Below, in pieces: positions 24,036 to 37,606 of a stretch of 64,000 bases of DNA (its first letter is position 1; every line of letters begins with the position of its first letter). The notes beneath the pieces were generated by a model, which worked only from the letters and a program-made list of their open reading frames with translations, did no database searches and was not told where the DNA came from. Made by a program: the position numbers and the translations under genes. The stretch is from assembly GCA_963854835.1 (NCBI GenBank), contig OY978525.1, positions 5,227,501 to 5,291,500 of the forward strand, in the 5' to 3' direction. The stretch is from Megamerina dolium (lineage: Eukaryota > Arthropoda > Insecta > Diptera > Megamerinidae).

Positions 24036-27000
24036 TTTAAATTTTTTGTATCGGTGTTTCGATTTTTATCTTTCTTTGGGATACCTTTATGTAGTTTAAA
24101 AGAAAATGCATTATTCCTTGAAATCAGGCGAGTACTGTAATATTACGAATCTTCTCATCGGTTTTGGATGCTGTCTAATGAACTGTGCTATACGAAAAAA
24201 CAAAAGCCACAGGCTACTTTCATCTTCGGTAGTGAACTCGACTTCCAAATTTATCGATGAGCCTAAATTAGTTTAAGTTGTGCGTCTGACTTCAGCAATA
24301 TGGAGCTTTCTATGAATTATCTGCATTTGTGTTTTTTATTTAAACTTTAAATTGGTTTCAATTTGGTCATCTGGTTAGAAAACCCACTTCCATTTTAAAA
24401 CTTCTTCATAAAACAACCAAAATAAGCAAATCAAATGTTTTTTTAAATCCACGCAGCACGTCTCTCAGACTGATTACAATCTAAGCAGCAAAAATACTGC
24501 TCAGGAATCAATTACGTTTTCTTGCCAGTGTTCTTAGTGTTTAGAAAAAAAAGTGGGTAAGTGTTTATTTTTTTTCAAAACCGGGCATCATCGGTGTAGT
24601 AATCCCTGTTCATGAGCTCTATCCAAATTTTACAAGGACAATGTCACACATAAAATTGTACAAACTTTTTAGGACATTCACATCCGATTATCTTATTGAA
24701 GACAGTGCGAAAATGAATTTTTTTTTATTTTTTGACGATTTTGATCTAAAACTAATGATTTCCTTAACTACAATACTCGCTGCATAGTTTTAGGCATCAT
24801 CTAGTAAGCAAGTGGAAGAAGTATAATTTCTATTATAAAAATCTAATACTTTCTCCATTAAGTTTGTATCCAAAAATGTGCGAATATAGTTAAGAAATAT
24901 TTTTTAAGTATTCTTTAATTATGTAGAATATTAAATTTAATATTGAATATAAATTTACATATTAGCATACCTTTAGGCTCAATATAAAATATATTCCATA
25001 GGTATAATAGCATGAATGGCTTCTTCTACCAGAGTAATATTAAATGACTTCAATTCAATCGAATTCTATACATAAGTATTCCAATATTTATATTGGTACA
25101 TACATGTATCCCTACCCAAAATGGCGACTACGCATATGAAATTAAACATATAGGTAGTATCTTTCTCACTTATGTCTTCTCGCTGCAGAAAATACAAACC
25201 AAAAGCAATACAAATGACATTGACTTTTTTCGATTTTCTCAATTTTCGGTCAAAAACATCAATACAAGCAACAGAAACAAAAGATAAAAATAAATCCATT
25301 TTTATTTTTTGCTGCATCAGCAGTAACTATTTAATAAAACAAACAACAAGATGAAATTCAACGAAAAGAAAATCCGAAATAATACAATATTTTCACTATA
25401 TACTCGAAAGGGGTGTCGGTTATATGCAGCGCCCCCCCAAAAATATGCAATGAAAATGAAAACAAACGAAATAACGTGGTGTCCACAACATACAACGTAT
25501 ACAATGCTTGATGTCATGTGAATATGCTTGGACATATAGAGACGCGCATTTGTTGTTTTCGTTTTTTGGCGGGAAAAAATAACAACAACAACAACAGCAA
25601 CAATGATATCAGCAACAATTCATTCATTCATTGAGAATGACAAACAAACGAAAATAGAGAAAATGTGGCAGAATCAAAAAGAGTATGAGTGCGAGAGATT
25701 AATAAAGAGAGAGAGAGAGAGGGATAAAACGATACATGTATATGTGGAGGACGAATTTTTGTTATGTACATGCATTTATATACTCCTATATGCCGATGTA
25801 TTGTATATAAAAGTATATGTATGCGAATGAATGTGGCCATATGTGTTGTCCACTTGAAGAGCAATAATTTTCGACATGCTACACACTTGGTTCGATGTAT
25901 TCATATGATTCTATTTTTACATATTCGCATATACATGGATTCTCCCTAGAATGATGTTTCACATAACAAAAACAAACCAAAAAAAAAGAGCATAGAAAAT
26001 GAATTGAATTATTGCAAAAATCAACAAAATTGTATATTTCATACTCGCGACAGTATAAATGTATGTAGTATCGGCCAAAAGCTCATAGCTGTATGCATGT
26101 ATGTATGTATTTAGTAGTAGTAGTAGTAGTATGAGTTTTCAAAAGGGTTGTATTGTACATTTATATGCATTCAACATCATAGACACCTTTTGGCCAACAA
26201 CTCATTTTCATGGCAAAGAAATTGAACTGCTGAACAGAGCAGTAGCACATTTTTATATTTTTTGTTTGCATGTAGCATCAAATTGTTTTTTTTTTTTTTT
26301 TTTGGCACAAATTATAATGTACACATATTCATGCAAGTGCCTGAGTGGAGGAGTTGGGGGGCAATACAAACGAGACCGGTCAAGCGAGCATATAAGAATA
26401 CCAAATGTGTATTGTGTATGTGTGTATTGCAATGTTTGCATTGACCAAGAAATAAGATGAAAATAAAAATTAGATAAAAATGCAATGTTGCCTTGAATGT
26501 CTGCTGTTGCATGGTGGCGGTAGTGGTGGTGTTACTGCTCCTGCTCATCTTTAGCTTATCTACTATGTACTCGTAGTTACAAAGTACTGCTGCATTATTG
26601 TCAGCACAGGCATACCTAGGCATACATACAATACCAGACCCATTGCAGTAGATGCCATTAATTGCAAATATTTTTTTTTTTTTTGCAATTTTGTTCCTTT
26701 TATTATTTTGTTTTTAATTTTTTATCGAATTTCTTATACCCATTTTACCTATACACTTTTCTGTTGCAATGAGTATAGATTGGAAATTTGTATGTTTTTT
26801 TTGGGGGAGGGTGAATGAATATATATTTGTTGAAAATTTTTCCAACATCAAATTTTCGCTGATTTAAAAATAATTGCATTCGCATAATATTAATCGCTTA
26901 ATAATAGGGATGGGAGTGTGTGTGGATATTAGGAAATTATCATACAATGCTTTAGCAGTACTATTTTGATGCTTATGGCATAAGCAATAATGAGGTTGCA

Positions 27001-27440
27001 TTGGCACTAAAATTCTCTTTTATGAATTTAAGCTTTGTTGCTTAATATGCTCGTCTGTGTTTGTGCCGTTAAAATGCTAAAGGATTTAATATTACAAATG
27101 GTGACAAAAGGAATTCAACATTTGTGATACAATATTTGCATTATAAGTGGTAGCGAGAGATGGCCACTAAAGCCCTCTACTCATTTCTTTTGAAGTCGGG
27201 CAACACCATTTACTTTCGCAAACTACTTAACGAGATGGGAGAGCAGATATATCCGGCCACAGTGGTATGAAATAAAATTGCAGAGCAGCGCGCAAGATAG
27301 AGGATAAATTAGGGAACTTTTACCGAAAATGATGGATAGAATCCCCTATTAGAAGGACGACAAAATTATTTTACACCTCTATCTGATAAAAAAATGCACC
27401 TAGAACCTTATTGACTTTAAAAAACCACAATGAAAACTTT
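24036..27440. other. Noncoding, no gene recognised
   Basis: A GA run at about 25708-25722 and a T-run at about 26287-26303. The piece at 27150-27370, with 'aagtcgggcaacaccattta', is less AT-rich than its surroundings but matches nothing I recognise. Confidence 0.65.
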
Positions 27441-28400
27441 ATTTTGGTCTAGTACCAGTGCAGTGTGCAAATTTCTATGGGAAGCAGGCGTAATTTTTAT
27501 CCGATTTAGCCCATTTTGAAATATATCTGATAATTACTAAATATGATCTCATATACCGAATTTTAACTTCATAATTTTGTAATTTCATTCTGAAAGTGTG
27601 AAAATATACTGTCGAAAACGTGAGTTTGTATGGGAGATAGGCGTAATTTTTATCCGATTTAGCCCATATATGAATATGTTTAATAATTGCTAAATATAAT
27701 CTCACATACCGAATTTTAGCTCAATAATTTTATAATTTCATGTTGAAAGTGTGAAAATATACTGACGAAAAAAAAAGTTTGTATTGGAGGTAGGCGTAAT
27801 TTTTATCCGTTTTAGTCAATTCTTCAATATGTCTAATAATTGCTAAATATAATCTCTAATGCCAAAATTTAGCTGAATAATTTTATAATTTCATACTGAA
27901 GGTGTGAAAATATACTGACGAAAGCACAAATTTGTATGGGAGGCATTAGTAATTTTTATCCGATATTATCCATTTTTAAATATGTCTAATAATTATAGAA
28001 TATAATCTCACATACCAAATTTCAGCTTGATAACTTTATATTTTCATGCACAAAGTAGAAAAACACACATTCAACAATATGTTTTTATATGAGAGCTATG
28101 CGAGATTTTCATCCGTTTACTACCATTTTGTAATATATTTATTTTGTAATTAGACAAATTTTCTCTGCTAAGCTTTAGTTTGATATTTTCATATTTTTGC
28201 ATGAAAAATATGAAAAAAAAATACATTCAGAACCATACTTTTATATGGGAGGTACATGTGGTTTTTATCTGATTTCGGCGATTCACAATCTTATCTATTT
28301 GATGATGAGAAAGAATCATATGTACCAATTGTCAGTTCGATATCTTCATAATTAGGATACTTACATGGCGAACAGACCAATGAGCAGAGAGGTAGATCGG
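27440..28400 (+). repeat. Diverged tandem array, ~153-bp unit (plus orientation)
   Basis: Six units with TTTGTATGGGAGGTAGGCGT-type anchors at about 27470, 27625, 27779, 27931, 28084 and 28237. Each is followed by AATTTTTATCCGATTTAGCC, 'aatataatctcacatacc', 'aattttagct' and 'tataatttcat'. Confidence 0.82.
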
Positions 28401-29900
28401 TTAGACAGTTTCTATAATATCGATATGCTAAAATTTAATAATGAAGAATAAGACATTAGTAAAAAAATAAAGAATATATACCTTAAATTTGTATATTTAG
28501 TTTTAAATTTTTTATTTTAATTTAATTTGTATAAGCACGCAAATTCCAAATTTCACAAATATCCCATTTAATTAATGGCTTTATTGTGTTGTCCAAGCAC
28601 TAATTAAATTCCATGAAATTTGAGTAAATACATTAGCAAAAAATATAAATATAGTAATGAAAAAGGTGTAGTATTTAGAAAAAGGCTTAATATAATACCC
28701 TTTCATTAAAAATATGTTTGCAGAGAATGTTTTCCCATTTAATAATTGCTGTTGATTCAAATCAATTAATTGTTTGCAATTGCTTAAGACAAAATAAAAT
28801 TGAAAAAAATGCTAGATATTCTTTGAATAAAACATTTTATAAAACTTGAGTATAATTTTTTTTTTCTTACTCTCTCTCGCCACATAAACTCATTTACATT
28901 TCTTTAATGTGATCTTTTTTTTTTTTTTCTTGCTCTGTAATTGTATACTACACACACACATACGTAATAAAATGACCACAAAAACAACATTTTTTTGCCA
29001 AGACACCTAAATACCATTTCTACAGAGAGCCACACAAAGAGACACATATAAATATCCAAAACATTTATTACCCGTCATTGATACCCTACTTAATGCTAAT
29101 GTGGCAAATTAAAATAGAAAAATGCGCTAAGAATTGAGCGAACGAAAAAAAAATAAATAAAATAAAATTCCAATCAAACCAAGTAAGTGAAGGGGGAAGA
29201 ATAAGAAGCAGAGAAATGTGAAAAAGGACGACAAAAATAAAGTAAAGAAAAAAAGAAAACAAAAACCAATATAATTATTGGCAATTAATGCTACTACCAA
29301 TAATGGCTGACTATGTCTGGCTGGTTAGTTGGTCGGTTGGTTGTTTCGTTAGCAATATCTACCTGGTTGTGTATCATTTTCACAAAGATAACACTAAAGA
29401 TGATTGAGAAAAGTACGGTACCAAAACGCAAGGATGGGTGGGGTAAAGTGTGAAACACATTTGAGCGAAAAATGCTTCAATTAAATGTTATTTGCATAGG
29501 AAATTAACATAATTGCAATGGTAAAGCAGCAGCAATACGAGGTTGAGCTTAACAAAGCAACAACAACAACGACTACACAAAAAAAAATGTAAATAATGAA
29601 AATAAAAACGATGAAGAAAAAATATTAGAATTAAGGTGGAAATAGCAATAAATGCAAGTGACGAAAATTGCTGGCAACGATGTTGTAATTACAATAAACA
29701 CCTCTTCTAGCAACGTTGTCTCTTACATAGTACATACATTCAATTAAATGCACACAGCACACACACACAATGTGGCAAAAAAACATTTTTTTTTTATTTA
29801 CAATTTAATAAATTTCGTTTAATTACTGAGTGGGTTTAATTCTATTGCCATTGCATATAATATTTTCATATCCTACACTCAGTGAATCAACGTTTTATTG
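28400..29900. other. Noncoding, A-rich
   Basis: AT-rich sequence with A- and T-runs. Nothing recognised. Confidence 0.7.
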
Positions 29901-31110
29901 AATTTAGGATCGAGTTATCGAGCTGAAAATTTCGGTGTAATATTTTTTTCATCAAATAAGCGGTGAGTTCATAAATGAACAAAATCGAATGAAAATTACT
30001 CTTAGCTCCCATACAAAAGTATGTTATGTTTACTTATGTATATTTTCACACTCTGAGCACGAAAAATCGAAGCTATGGAGATGAAACATACGATTATATT
30101 TGCTAAAAAATAATCCTGTTGAAGAATGGGTGAAATCGAATGAAAACCACACCTATCTGCCATACAAAAGTATGTCTCCTTATGTATATTTTTACAATCT
30201 GAGTATGAAAATATAAAAATATATAGCTGAAACTTGGCGCATATGAATATGTTTGTTTATAAATGAACTAGTTTGAGAATTGGCAAATTTGAATGAAAAC
30301 CACACCTAGCTCCCATACAAAAGTATGTCTTCTCATGTATATTTTCACATTCTGAGCATGAATGTAGCAAAATATCTAGCTGAAACTTGGCGCATATGAA
30401 TATGTTTGCTTATAAATGAACTAGTTTGAGAATTGGCGAAATTGAATGAAAATCACACCTACTTCTCATACGAAAGTATGTCTCCTAATGTATATTTTCA
30501 CAATATGAGTATAAAAATATAAAAATATATAGCTGAAACTTGCCGCATATTAATATATTTACTTATAAACGAACTAGTGTGAAAATTGGCAAAATTGAAT
30601 GAAAACCACACCTACCTGCCATACAAAAGTATGTCTCCTTATGTAAATTTTCACATTCTGAGTATGAAAGGGGCAAAATATCTAGCTGAAACTTGGTGCA
30701 TATTAATATATTTGCTTATAAATGAACTAGTTTGAGAATTGGTAAAATTGAATGAAAACCACACTAACTTCCCATACAAAAGTATGTTTCCGTATCTATT
30801 TTTTCATACTTTACTTAGGAAAATATAACGCTCTTAAGCTCAAACCTAGTATATACAATTATATTGGCTAATATATGCATTAGTTCAAGAATTGGCCGAA
30901 TCAAATGAAATCTTCACATATTTTCCATACAAAAGTATGATTCGGTATGTATGTTTTCATACCCTGAGCACAAAAATATAAAACTATGAAATTAAAATTC
31001 ACGTACATATGTTTATATTCACTTATGAATAGGCGAGTTTAAGAATAGTGGTATTCGGATGAAAATCATGCATATCTCCCATATAGGCCAGTCTCATTGG
31101 CTAAGTATTA
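29900..31110 (-). repeat. Tandem array, ~153-bp unit (minus orientation), best preserved
   Basis: Anchor CATACAAAAGTATG at 30010, 30161, 30314, 30467 (CATACGAAAGTATG), 30620, 30773 and 30926. Spacings are 151 and then 153 five times. Units also share 'ttgaatgaaaaccacacct', 'tctgagtatgaaa', 'gctgaaacttggcgcatat' and 'aaatgaactagtttgagaat'. The copies are similar enough to show recent local duplication. Confidence 0.88.
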
Positions 31111-31870
31111 TTGAGAAGGCTCTGCTTTAATATTTTTTTCAGCATATTTTCTGGCTTACTCGGATTCTACTAATAATGCTGATATTACATGTTGCAGTAT
31201 TTTTGAGAAAATTTCATTGACTTAGTGGTGTCTACGGCTGTTCCCTTTTAAAATTCATTCTTCCACCTAATATAAATTATCTTATTTCAATTAATACTTT
31301 GTATTACGTAAACACATTTGCATGCACCTAAAAGTATGCTGCAAGAAAAATAATTATTAAAAAGTAAATGATACAACATTACTATCTACTCGTACTTAAT
31401 TTTAGTTTAATTAATCTTCAATATATGTACGATCATATGCAATGCTACTACGATTATTTATAATAAATGCATACAATGCATTATAATTAATATATGTAAG
31501 TGCGCCACAACATATGCAACACTTCTGTGGAATTGCTTCTTTCTTCAATATGGTTGATGTCAGCAAACATATTTCGTTGCTATTGCTACAGCTACTACTG
31601 TACTTTTATGGTCGAACGTCCATATAATTAAACATTTTAATTTGTGTCGTTTATTGATTGTAAATATATGTGAATGTGCCTACTAATCAGAGTTGTAAAA
31701 GAATGCAATTCATGTAATTTTATTAATTGAAGTCACGATGGTAAATAATTTGGGATTGTATATAGATATTCAATATATATAATGCAGCTATTAAAATATA
31801 TTATGGATTTATGGTAAATAAGAAATTCAACATTTTTAAGCAATGGTAATGTAATTTTTATTACATCAAA
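31110..31870. other. Noncoding, nothing recognised
   Basis: AT-rich. It contains 'acatatgcaac' but no repeat or gene is visible. Confidence 0.7.
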
Positions 31871-32880
31871 CGTCCAACTGGCTTTTTGCAATTTATAATC
31901 ACTTGAAGTTTCGTGAGCACAAATGGGGTCATTTAAAATTGTATGAAGTGACTTGGAGTCAACTAAAATCCAAAGCTCCTGGAAGTGTCATATCAAATGA
32001 AATGACTAGGGGTCGTTAAAATGTTCACATTGGAGTTATATTTATAAAGTCAATTGAAGTCACTCTGAGTTACATAAATCAAACTAAGTACTTGAAATTA
32101 GTTAAAATTTATAATAGCATGGAGTCAAATAATTCAGCATACATTCAATTGAAATTTGGAGGATGGAGTCACATAAAGTCATACAAATCCAATTAAAATT
32201 GGAACTCGTATAGATTCACGGGAATCAACATTAATTCAATTGAAATTCGTAGGTGGACGGAGTAGCATAATTCCGTATGCAATTAAATGAAATTTTGAAG
32301 TACACATCGAGTCATAAGAATTTAATTGAAATTAAATTAAATTTGGAGTTAGTGACCTAACGTGATATCATGTGTATTCAAGATACCCTAAGCGACTTGA
32401 AACAAACTAATGTGTTTAGGGTCAATTGAGATATGAAGTCGCGTGGAGTCTGATAAATTCACCTAAAGTTAAATAACATTCAAATTTGGTGATATCAAGT
32501 GTGTTCAAGTGGCCACAAGTGACTTAAAGTAAATGAATATGCAGTCAATTGAAATATGAAATTACATGAAGTAAGACGAATTCATTTCAAGTCAAATTAA
32601 ATTTAAAATTTCCGACCTCACGTGACATCAAGTGTATTTAAGTGACTACAAATGGCTTAAAATGAATGAATCTGCAGTCGATAGAAATAAGAAGTTACAT
32701 GAAGTAAAACAAATTTATTTTAAGTCAAGTTAAATTTAATTTAATTTGCGACCTCACGTGACGTTAAGTGTATTCAAGTGACTACAATCGACTTCAAATG
32801 ACGATTAGTGAACTGAAGTGACTCCAAGTGACCATAAGTGATTTGCAGTGACTTCAAACTTCAATGACCACCAATTTTCT
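31870..32880 (+). repeat. AAGTGAC-rich tandem repeat, ~130-bp unit
   Basis: Higher-order units marked by GACATCAAGTGTATTTAAGT or variants at about 32364, 32491, 32624 and 32760. Within and around them the short motifs AAGTGACT, TTGAAGTC and CACGTGA recur at high density, ending in a run of AAGTGACT/CAAGTGACC near 32780-32860. Confidence 0.75.
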
Positions 32881-33178
32881 CCCTATTACTTCTAATGTAG
32901 ACATTATTTTTATATGCTCATGATTGATAATAAATGTTATACTCCGCTCTCTTTAAAAGCGGTCTTTGAACCTCATTAAATGATCAATTTGGGACCCCAA
33001 AAATATTTGTAACTACTTTTTTTTATCCACGAGACTATTCATAATCTATTCTCTTAATTAATTGACTGCATTATTTTACAACGTTAATGCTTATATTGCA
33101 TACACACACACACTCACACACACATACAACTCGTGTTTCTGTTATTATTTGTGTTGTTACTGTCACCATCTTTAAGCC

Positions 33179-33210
<32 letters not shown>

Positions 33211-34700
33211 CGACAGTAATAACAACAGCAAGAATAACAATACTACTTAAGTGCATGTGATGTTTTTCATTGTACTTGTTGCTGTTGTTGTTGTTGTTTG
33301 CGTGCAAAACCAACAAAAGAGTATGGGTAGAATTGTGCAAATCGAAACTACAATATTTATGACTCGCCAAATAAGTTATTACTTATATTTGTTGTTGTAC
33401 TCGTACATAGTTGTACAACTATATGTAGGTAGTTGTCGTTCTCGATGTCCTATGAAAATGTGAATGTCCTGTGTGAATGTCCTGTTTGCGTGTGGAATGT
33501 GTATGGCGAAGTGGCGATGATAATGATGATGATGATGATGATGGTGGTGATTGTTGTAATGAAGGTGGTGGTATTGGAATACCTTCTATTAGCCACTTGT
33601 ATGTACACTCGTTGGATACATTCTTCTGTATGAGTATGCATACTCATATGCTTCTAAAGAGGATTGCTGGGTAATATTTTATATGGAATATCTACCCATG
33701 CTACTCATACATCCACTAGCCATATGTTGAGAGTCTGAAAAATTCAAATAAATAATAGTAGCAGTAGCTATTAAAAATAAAAAGAAAGCAAGCTAACGTC
33801 ATAGTTGTCGCCGCTGTCGCCGCCTCCATCATCGAATGCATTGATGTGCAATGAATTAACTTTTCAACATATTTTTTCCTGAACAACGCGCTCAATTGCA
33901 TCGATAATGAAAATGTAGTCATCATTGTGATGATGATCATCATCGTCATCATCATCAACATCATCATCATTATAATTATCTATCGTTATCATATGTAGTA
34001 GAGAAGGATAGCTATTACACCGCGTTCTATACTCACTCGTAACTTTCGACTTGATTGTTGACTGTTGTTACCTTCAACTTCCAATTTATATGTTCAACAC
34101 GTACACATACAATTACACTAGTATATGTTTGTAATGTGGCAATAGCGATTTATGTCATTTGACATAATAAAGTTTCCCCATACACTCTAATAATATTAAA
34201 TACTCTACATACAATTATCGTAGTACATATTTTTACACATCTCATAGTTGGTTGGCAATATTATTTATTGATCAAAATGCTTAGATATTGGTGTTCGAAA
34301 GGAGTGCAATGTGCATTTTGATGATGGTTGGCAATAATGGTGGTCTGTGGTAGAAATGAATTTAAATAAATCATATCATTGCTTTAATGTAATTTAGAAA
34401 GGAAATGTAATAAATTCTATGTAGGTAGATGCTGGCTTAAACGATTTTATACCATTGCTCGATTTTTCGAATAGAGCTATTAATATGCCCCCAGCCACAC
34501 GAAAAAAGAAAAAAGTCGTATTGGGCAGAGGAAATTAATATATCCATATGCATCTGAAGTTGTTGGTACTCCAATTTAGGGTTTGCTTGACTCTATCAAG
34601 TCACTTTTTGGCGCTAATCTAAAAAAAAATTGTTGAAATATACATTAAATTACCCAGAATTGATCGTAGAGTGTTAAAATATTTTATCCACTTCCTTTAA
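32880..34700. other. Noncoding with triplet microsatellites
   Basis: CA runs near 33101-33124, a CAA triplet run (33180-33212), GAT triplets (about 33516-33545) and CAT triplets (about 33930-33970). The open frames are polyVal/Met/Thr products of these runs. Confidence 0.75.
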
Positions 34701-35135
34701 TTTTTAGTACTCAGCATTTTTACTGAACATATTTATTCTCAACCTCTACCCTTTAGAGGGGCTTCCATACAAAATTGAAATTTTTTATAAATTTGGATCA
34801 CACTACTTGCAGAGTACCCGTGGATGGGTGAAATATAAGATAGTCCTCGTTAATTTTTACTGCTTAATGAACATAGTTGGTCTCTATTTTTACCACTTAG
34901 TGTGTCTCTCTTACAAAATATATTTCAAAACGCTTGAAAATCGACAAATAATAATGTATGACTGTTGCCCATTCGTTTTTTCTTCTCAAAATTTCTTCTG
35001 AACATACTCATGATCGATCTCTACTTCTTAGTGTGGTTTCTCTTTATTTACTCCTTTGAAAGACTCGCCTACAAAATGAACTTGAAAACACCTAAAAATT
35101 GACAAGTAGCCAAATAATTGCCCTTTGAGTGGTGA
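34700..35135 (-). repeat. ~145-bp tandem repeat (minus orientation)
   Basis: Contains CCTACAAAATGAACTTGAAA at about 35070 and a diverged copy at about 34912 (CTTACAAAATATATTTCAAA), with 'tctctacttcttagtgtgg'-type parts. It is the reverse complement of the 43020-43960 array. Confidence 0.65.
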
Positions 35136-35319
35136 AATGTATCACCGACCATATTTTATCCTTCTGCCATAACATGTCCCCTGAATATACTTTTTTTGAA
35201 ACTCTGTATTTAAATATATTTTCCACTTATATCGAACAATTTTTTCCACTTGGAATAAAAAAAAGCGAATTATTGCAATTAACTAACTTTTTCTATATAT
35301 CCTCCGTTTGTAGCAACAA

Positions 35320-36150
35320 ATCAGTATTGCATATGCATAGCAAATATATACTATAGAATTTTAGTGTTGCATATTTTCGAGCGCGTAATAAATACAATAC
35401 AAATCTCCGCATATTGTTGTTGTGATTCTAAAGTTTGCAATAATATTTTGTACATGCACCTTTGCAAGGCCATATGCAACAGATTGTCAAAAAAAATTGT
35501 ATAAATGTCTACATTTTGTTGTTCTGATTGCAAGCCTTGCACCAGCTTTTGAACATATATAAGCTATATGCTTTTAGTGTGGTATATTATCAAGCGTTTA
35601 GTAAATTTACACATCAATATTTTGTTATAATGAATGCAAAACTTGCAATATTATGTTGCATATGCACTTTTGCAAGACCATATGCATCAAATTGTGAACA
35701 AATATATGCTATAGCTTTTAAATGTAACATATTTCCAAGCGTGTGATAAATACAAACCTGAAAATTTTGTTATTATGAGTGCAAACCTTACAATACTATT
35801 TTGCATATGCACTTTTGCAAGACCATATGCACCAGATTATGAACAAAAATGTGTTAAATATTATACTTTTAAGTGTGTAATTAAGCAAAACCTTTATATT
35901 TTGTTGTTGTAATTGCAAAGCTTGCAATACTATTTTGCATATGCACTTTTGCAAGACCATATGCACCAGATTTTGAACAAAAATGTGTTAAATATTATAC
36001 TTTCAAGCGTGTGATTAATCAAAACCTGTATATTTATTTGTTGTGATTGGAAGCTTGCAATACTATTTAGCATATGCACTTTTGCAAGACCATATGAATC
36101 ATTGTACTATCATATGCTCCATACATATGCTGGTATTATGCAATACTACT
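35320..36150 (+). repeat. ~134-bp tandem repeat with TGCATATGCA palindrome
   Basis: Units share TGCACTTTTGCAAGACCATA (anchors at about 35464, 35672, 35817, 35951 and 36084), 'gattttgaacaaaaatgtg' and 'gattgcaaagcttgcaata'. The palindrome TGCATATGCA occurs at 35328, 35657, 35802 and 35936, and with one change at 36069. Confidence 0.8.
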
Positions 36151-36950
36151 TAACACTTGATAAATCCTAACAAAATTATCAGAATGTATTAACATTTTAA
36201 ATGCTTCCACGCTCAAAATGACATGCTACTTAATTTGTGCTGGAATGCAACAATGAGTACCTATTATGCACTACTCTTATGTGGTTGCAAAGGTCAAACA
36301 CACCACTATATGCAATTGCTCCAGAATCATGTAATACTTAACAATTATAATAGAGAAAATGGCAGAAGCATGAAGCTTATTAAAATGGATATACATGTCA
36401 TATTTTAATATGCTCATAACATTATCATAATCATCATTATTATCATAATGTGTATAAGTGCCACCACTCTGTGGCAAACATTACAATTAAGCATCGAGCA
36501 AAAGCAGCATGAACAATAGTACTTGGTTGTCATCATTATAATATTGCAAACAATTACAAGTGTTATGTACAATATTGCAATGTGTAATTATACAAAATAC
36601 AAATGTAATTTAATAAACTCATTTAAACACGGATGACGCATATTTTATACGAACCTACACCTACACTATGAGTAGTTCAGCCTGCATGAATATTACAATG
36701 AGCTATTTTACATACTTAAATGGTGATTTAAATGCTTCACACATAATTTTCACTCTAATATTTTTTATCCCTTGTTATCCCAGTATACTATTTGTCATGT
36801 ATTTAATTGCATTATGAGTAAATGTATCAAAAAAAAAAAAAAAAAAAAAAAACAGTAATATGGCAATATACATAATGAACATAATGAAAATGGAAGTATT
36901 AAAATGTCACCACTGATTAGTGTAATTACAATTGTGGAGTTAGTATATGG
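36150..36950. other. Noncoding with an A-run
   Basis: A-run at about 36829-36851. No element on either side explains it clearly. No gene seen. Confidence 0.65.
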
Positions 36951-36974
36951 TAGTATATGGGCCGTCAGCTCTAC

Positions 36975-37606
36975 CAAAGGTGACTTCTACTTCCAGCCAA
37001 GCTGCCATCAAATCTCTCTCCTCATGGGTGTTCTTTTCCAAACTAGTCACCGAATGCTTCCTTATCCTACAAAAACTTTCTATGCAAAATAAGGTAATAT
37101 TATGTTGGGTGCCGGGGCACAACGGAATTGAGGGCAATAAAGTGGCGGACAAACTAACGAGAGCTGGCTCGTCTTCTCCACTGACAGGCCCAGAAACATT
37201 ACCACGACAAATACCAAATACAATGGACAAATTCGACAGGTCTCCGCCAAGCGAAAACCCTCGTCTTAGCAGGACAAATCTACGCCTAGTAACCGGCTAT
37301 CTCTCAGGACATAACTGGTTAAAGTACCACCTCCACAAAGTGAGATTATCCTCTGACGAGGAGTGTAGACTCTGTCTGGAGGAGGATCAAACATCGATCT
37401 ACATCCTTTGCGAATGCCCAGCCTTAGCCAGGCTCCGCCTCAAACAGTTTCAGCTGAGTTTCCCAACACCAGCTTCAAACATCAAAAGTTCTACTAGATC
37501 AATTCTCTCATATCCTCTAAAAGACTTCAGTCTGGTTTCGAGTGGTCCACTTGATGAACAAGGATTTGTCTTTGCTCCAACGTCACGCTCTCTTTTGATT
37601 TTTTGA
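36975..37606 (+). pseudogene. RNase H-bearing LINE fragment (plus strand)
   Basis: The frame 36947-37606 reads SSQAAIKSLSS, then WVPGHNGIEGNKVADKL (the RNase H His/Asp end motif), TNLRLVTGYLSGHNWLKYHL and a zinc-knuckle-like CRLCLEEDQTSIYILCEC. This is the C-terminus of an I-group-type non-LTR polyprotein. The earlier domains are absent and the SDSQ aspartate is replaced, so it is a dead fragment. The first codons of the frame (to about 36970) are probably host DNA. Confidence 0.85.

Noticed and set aside
33180..33212. CAA-triplet run as a CRISPR-like or regulatory array
   Set aside because: It is an ordinary microsatellite; there are no spacers.
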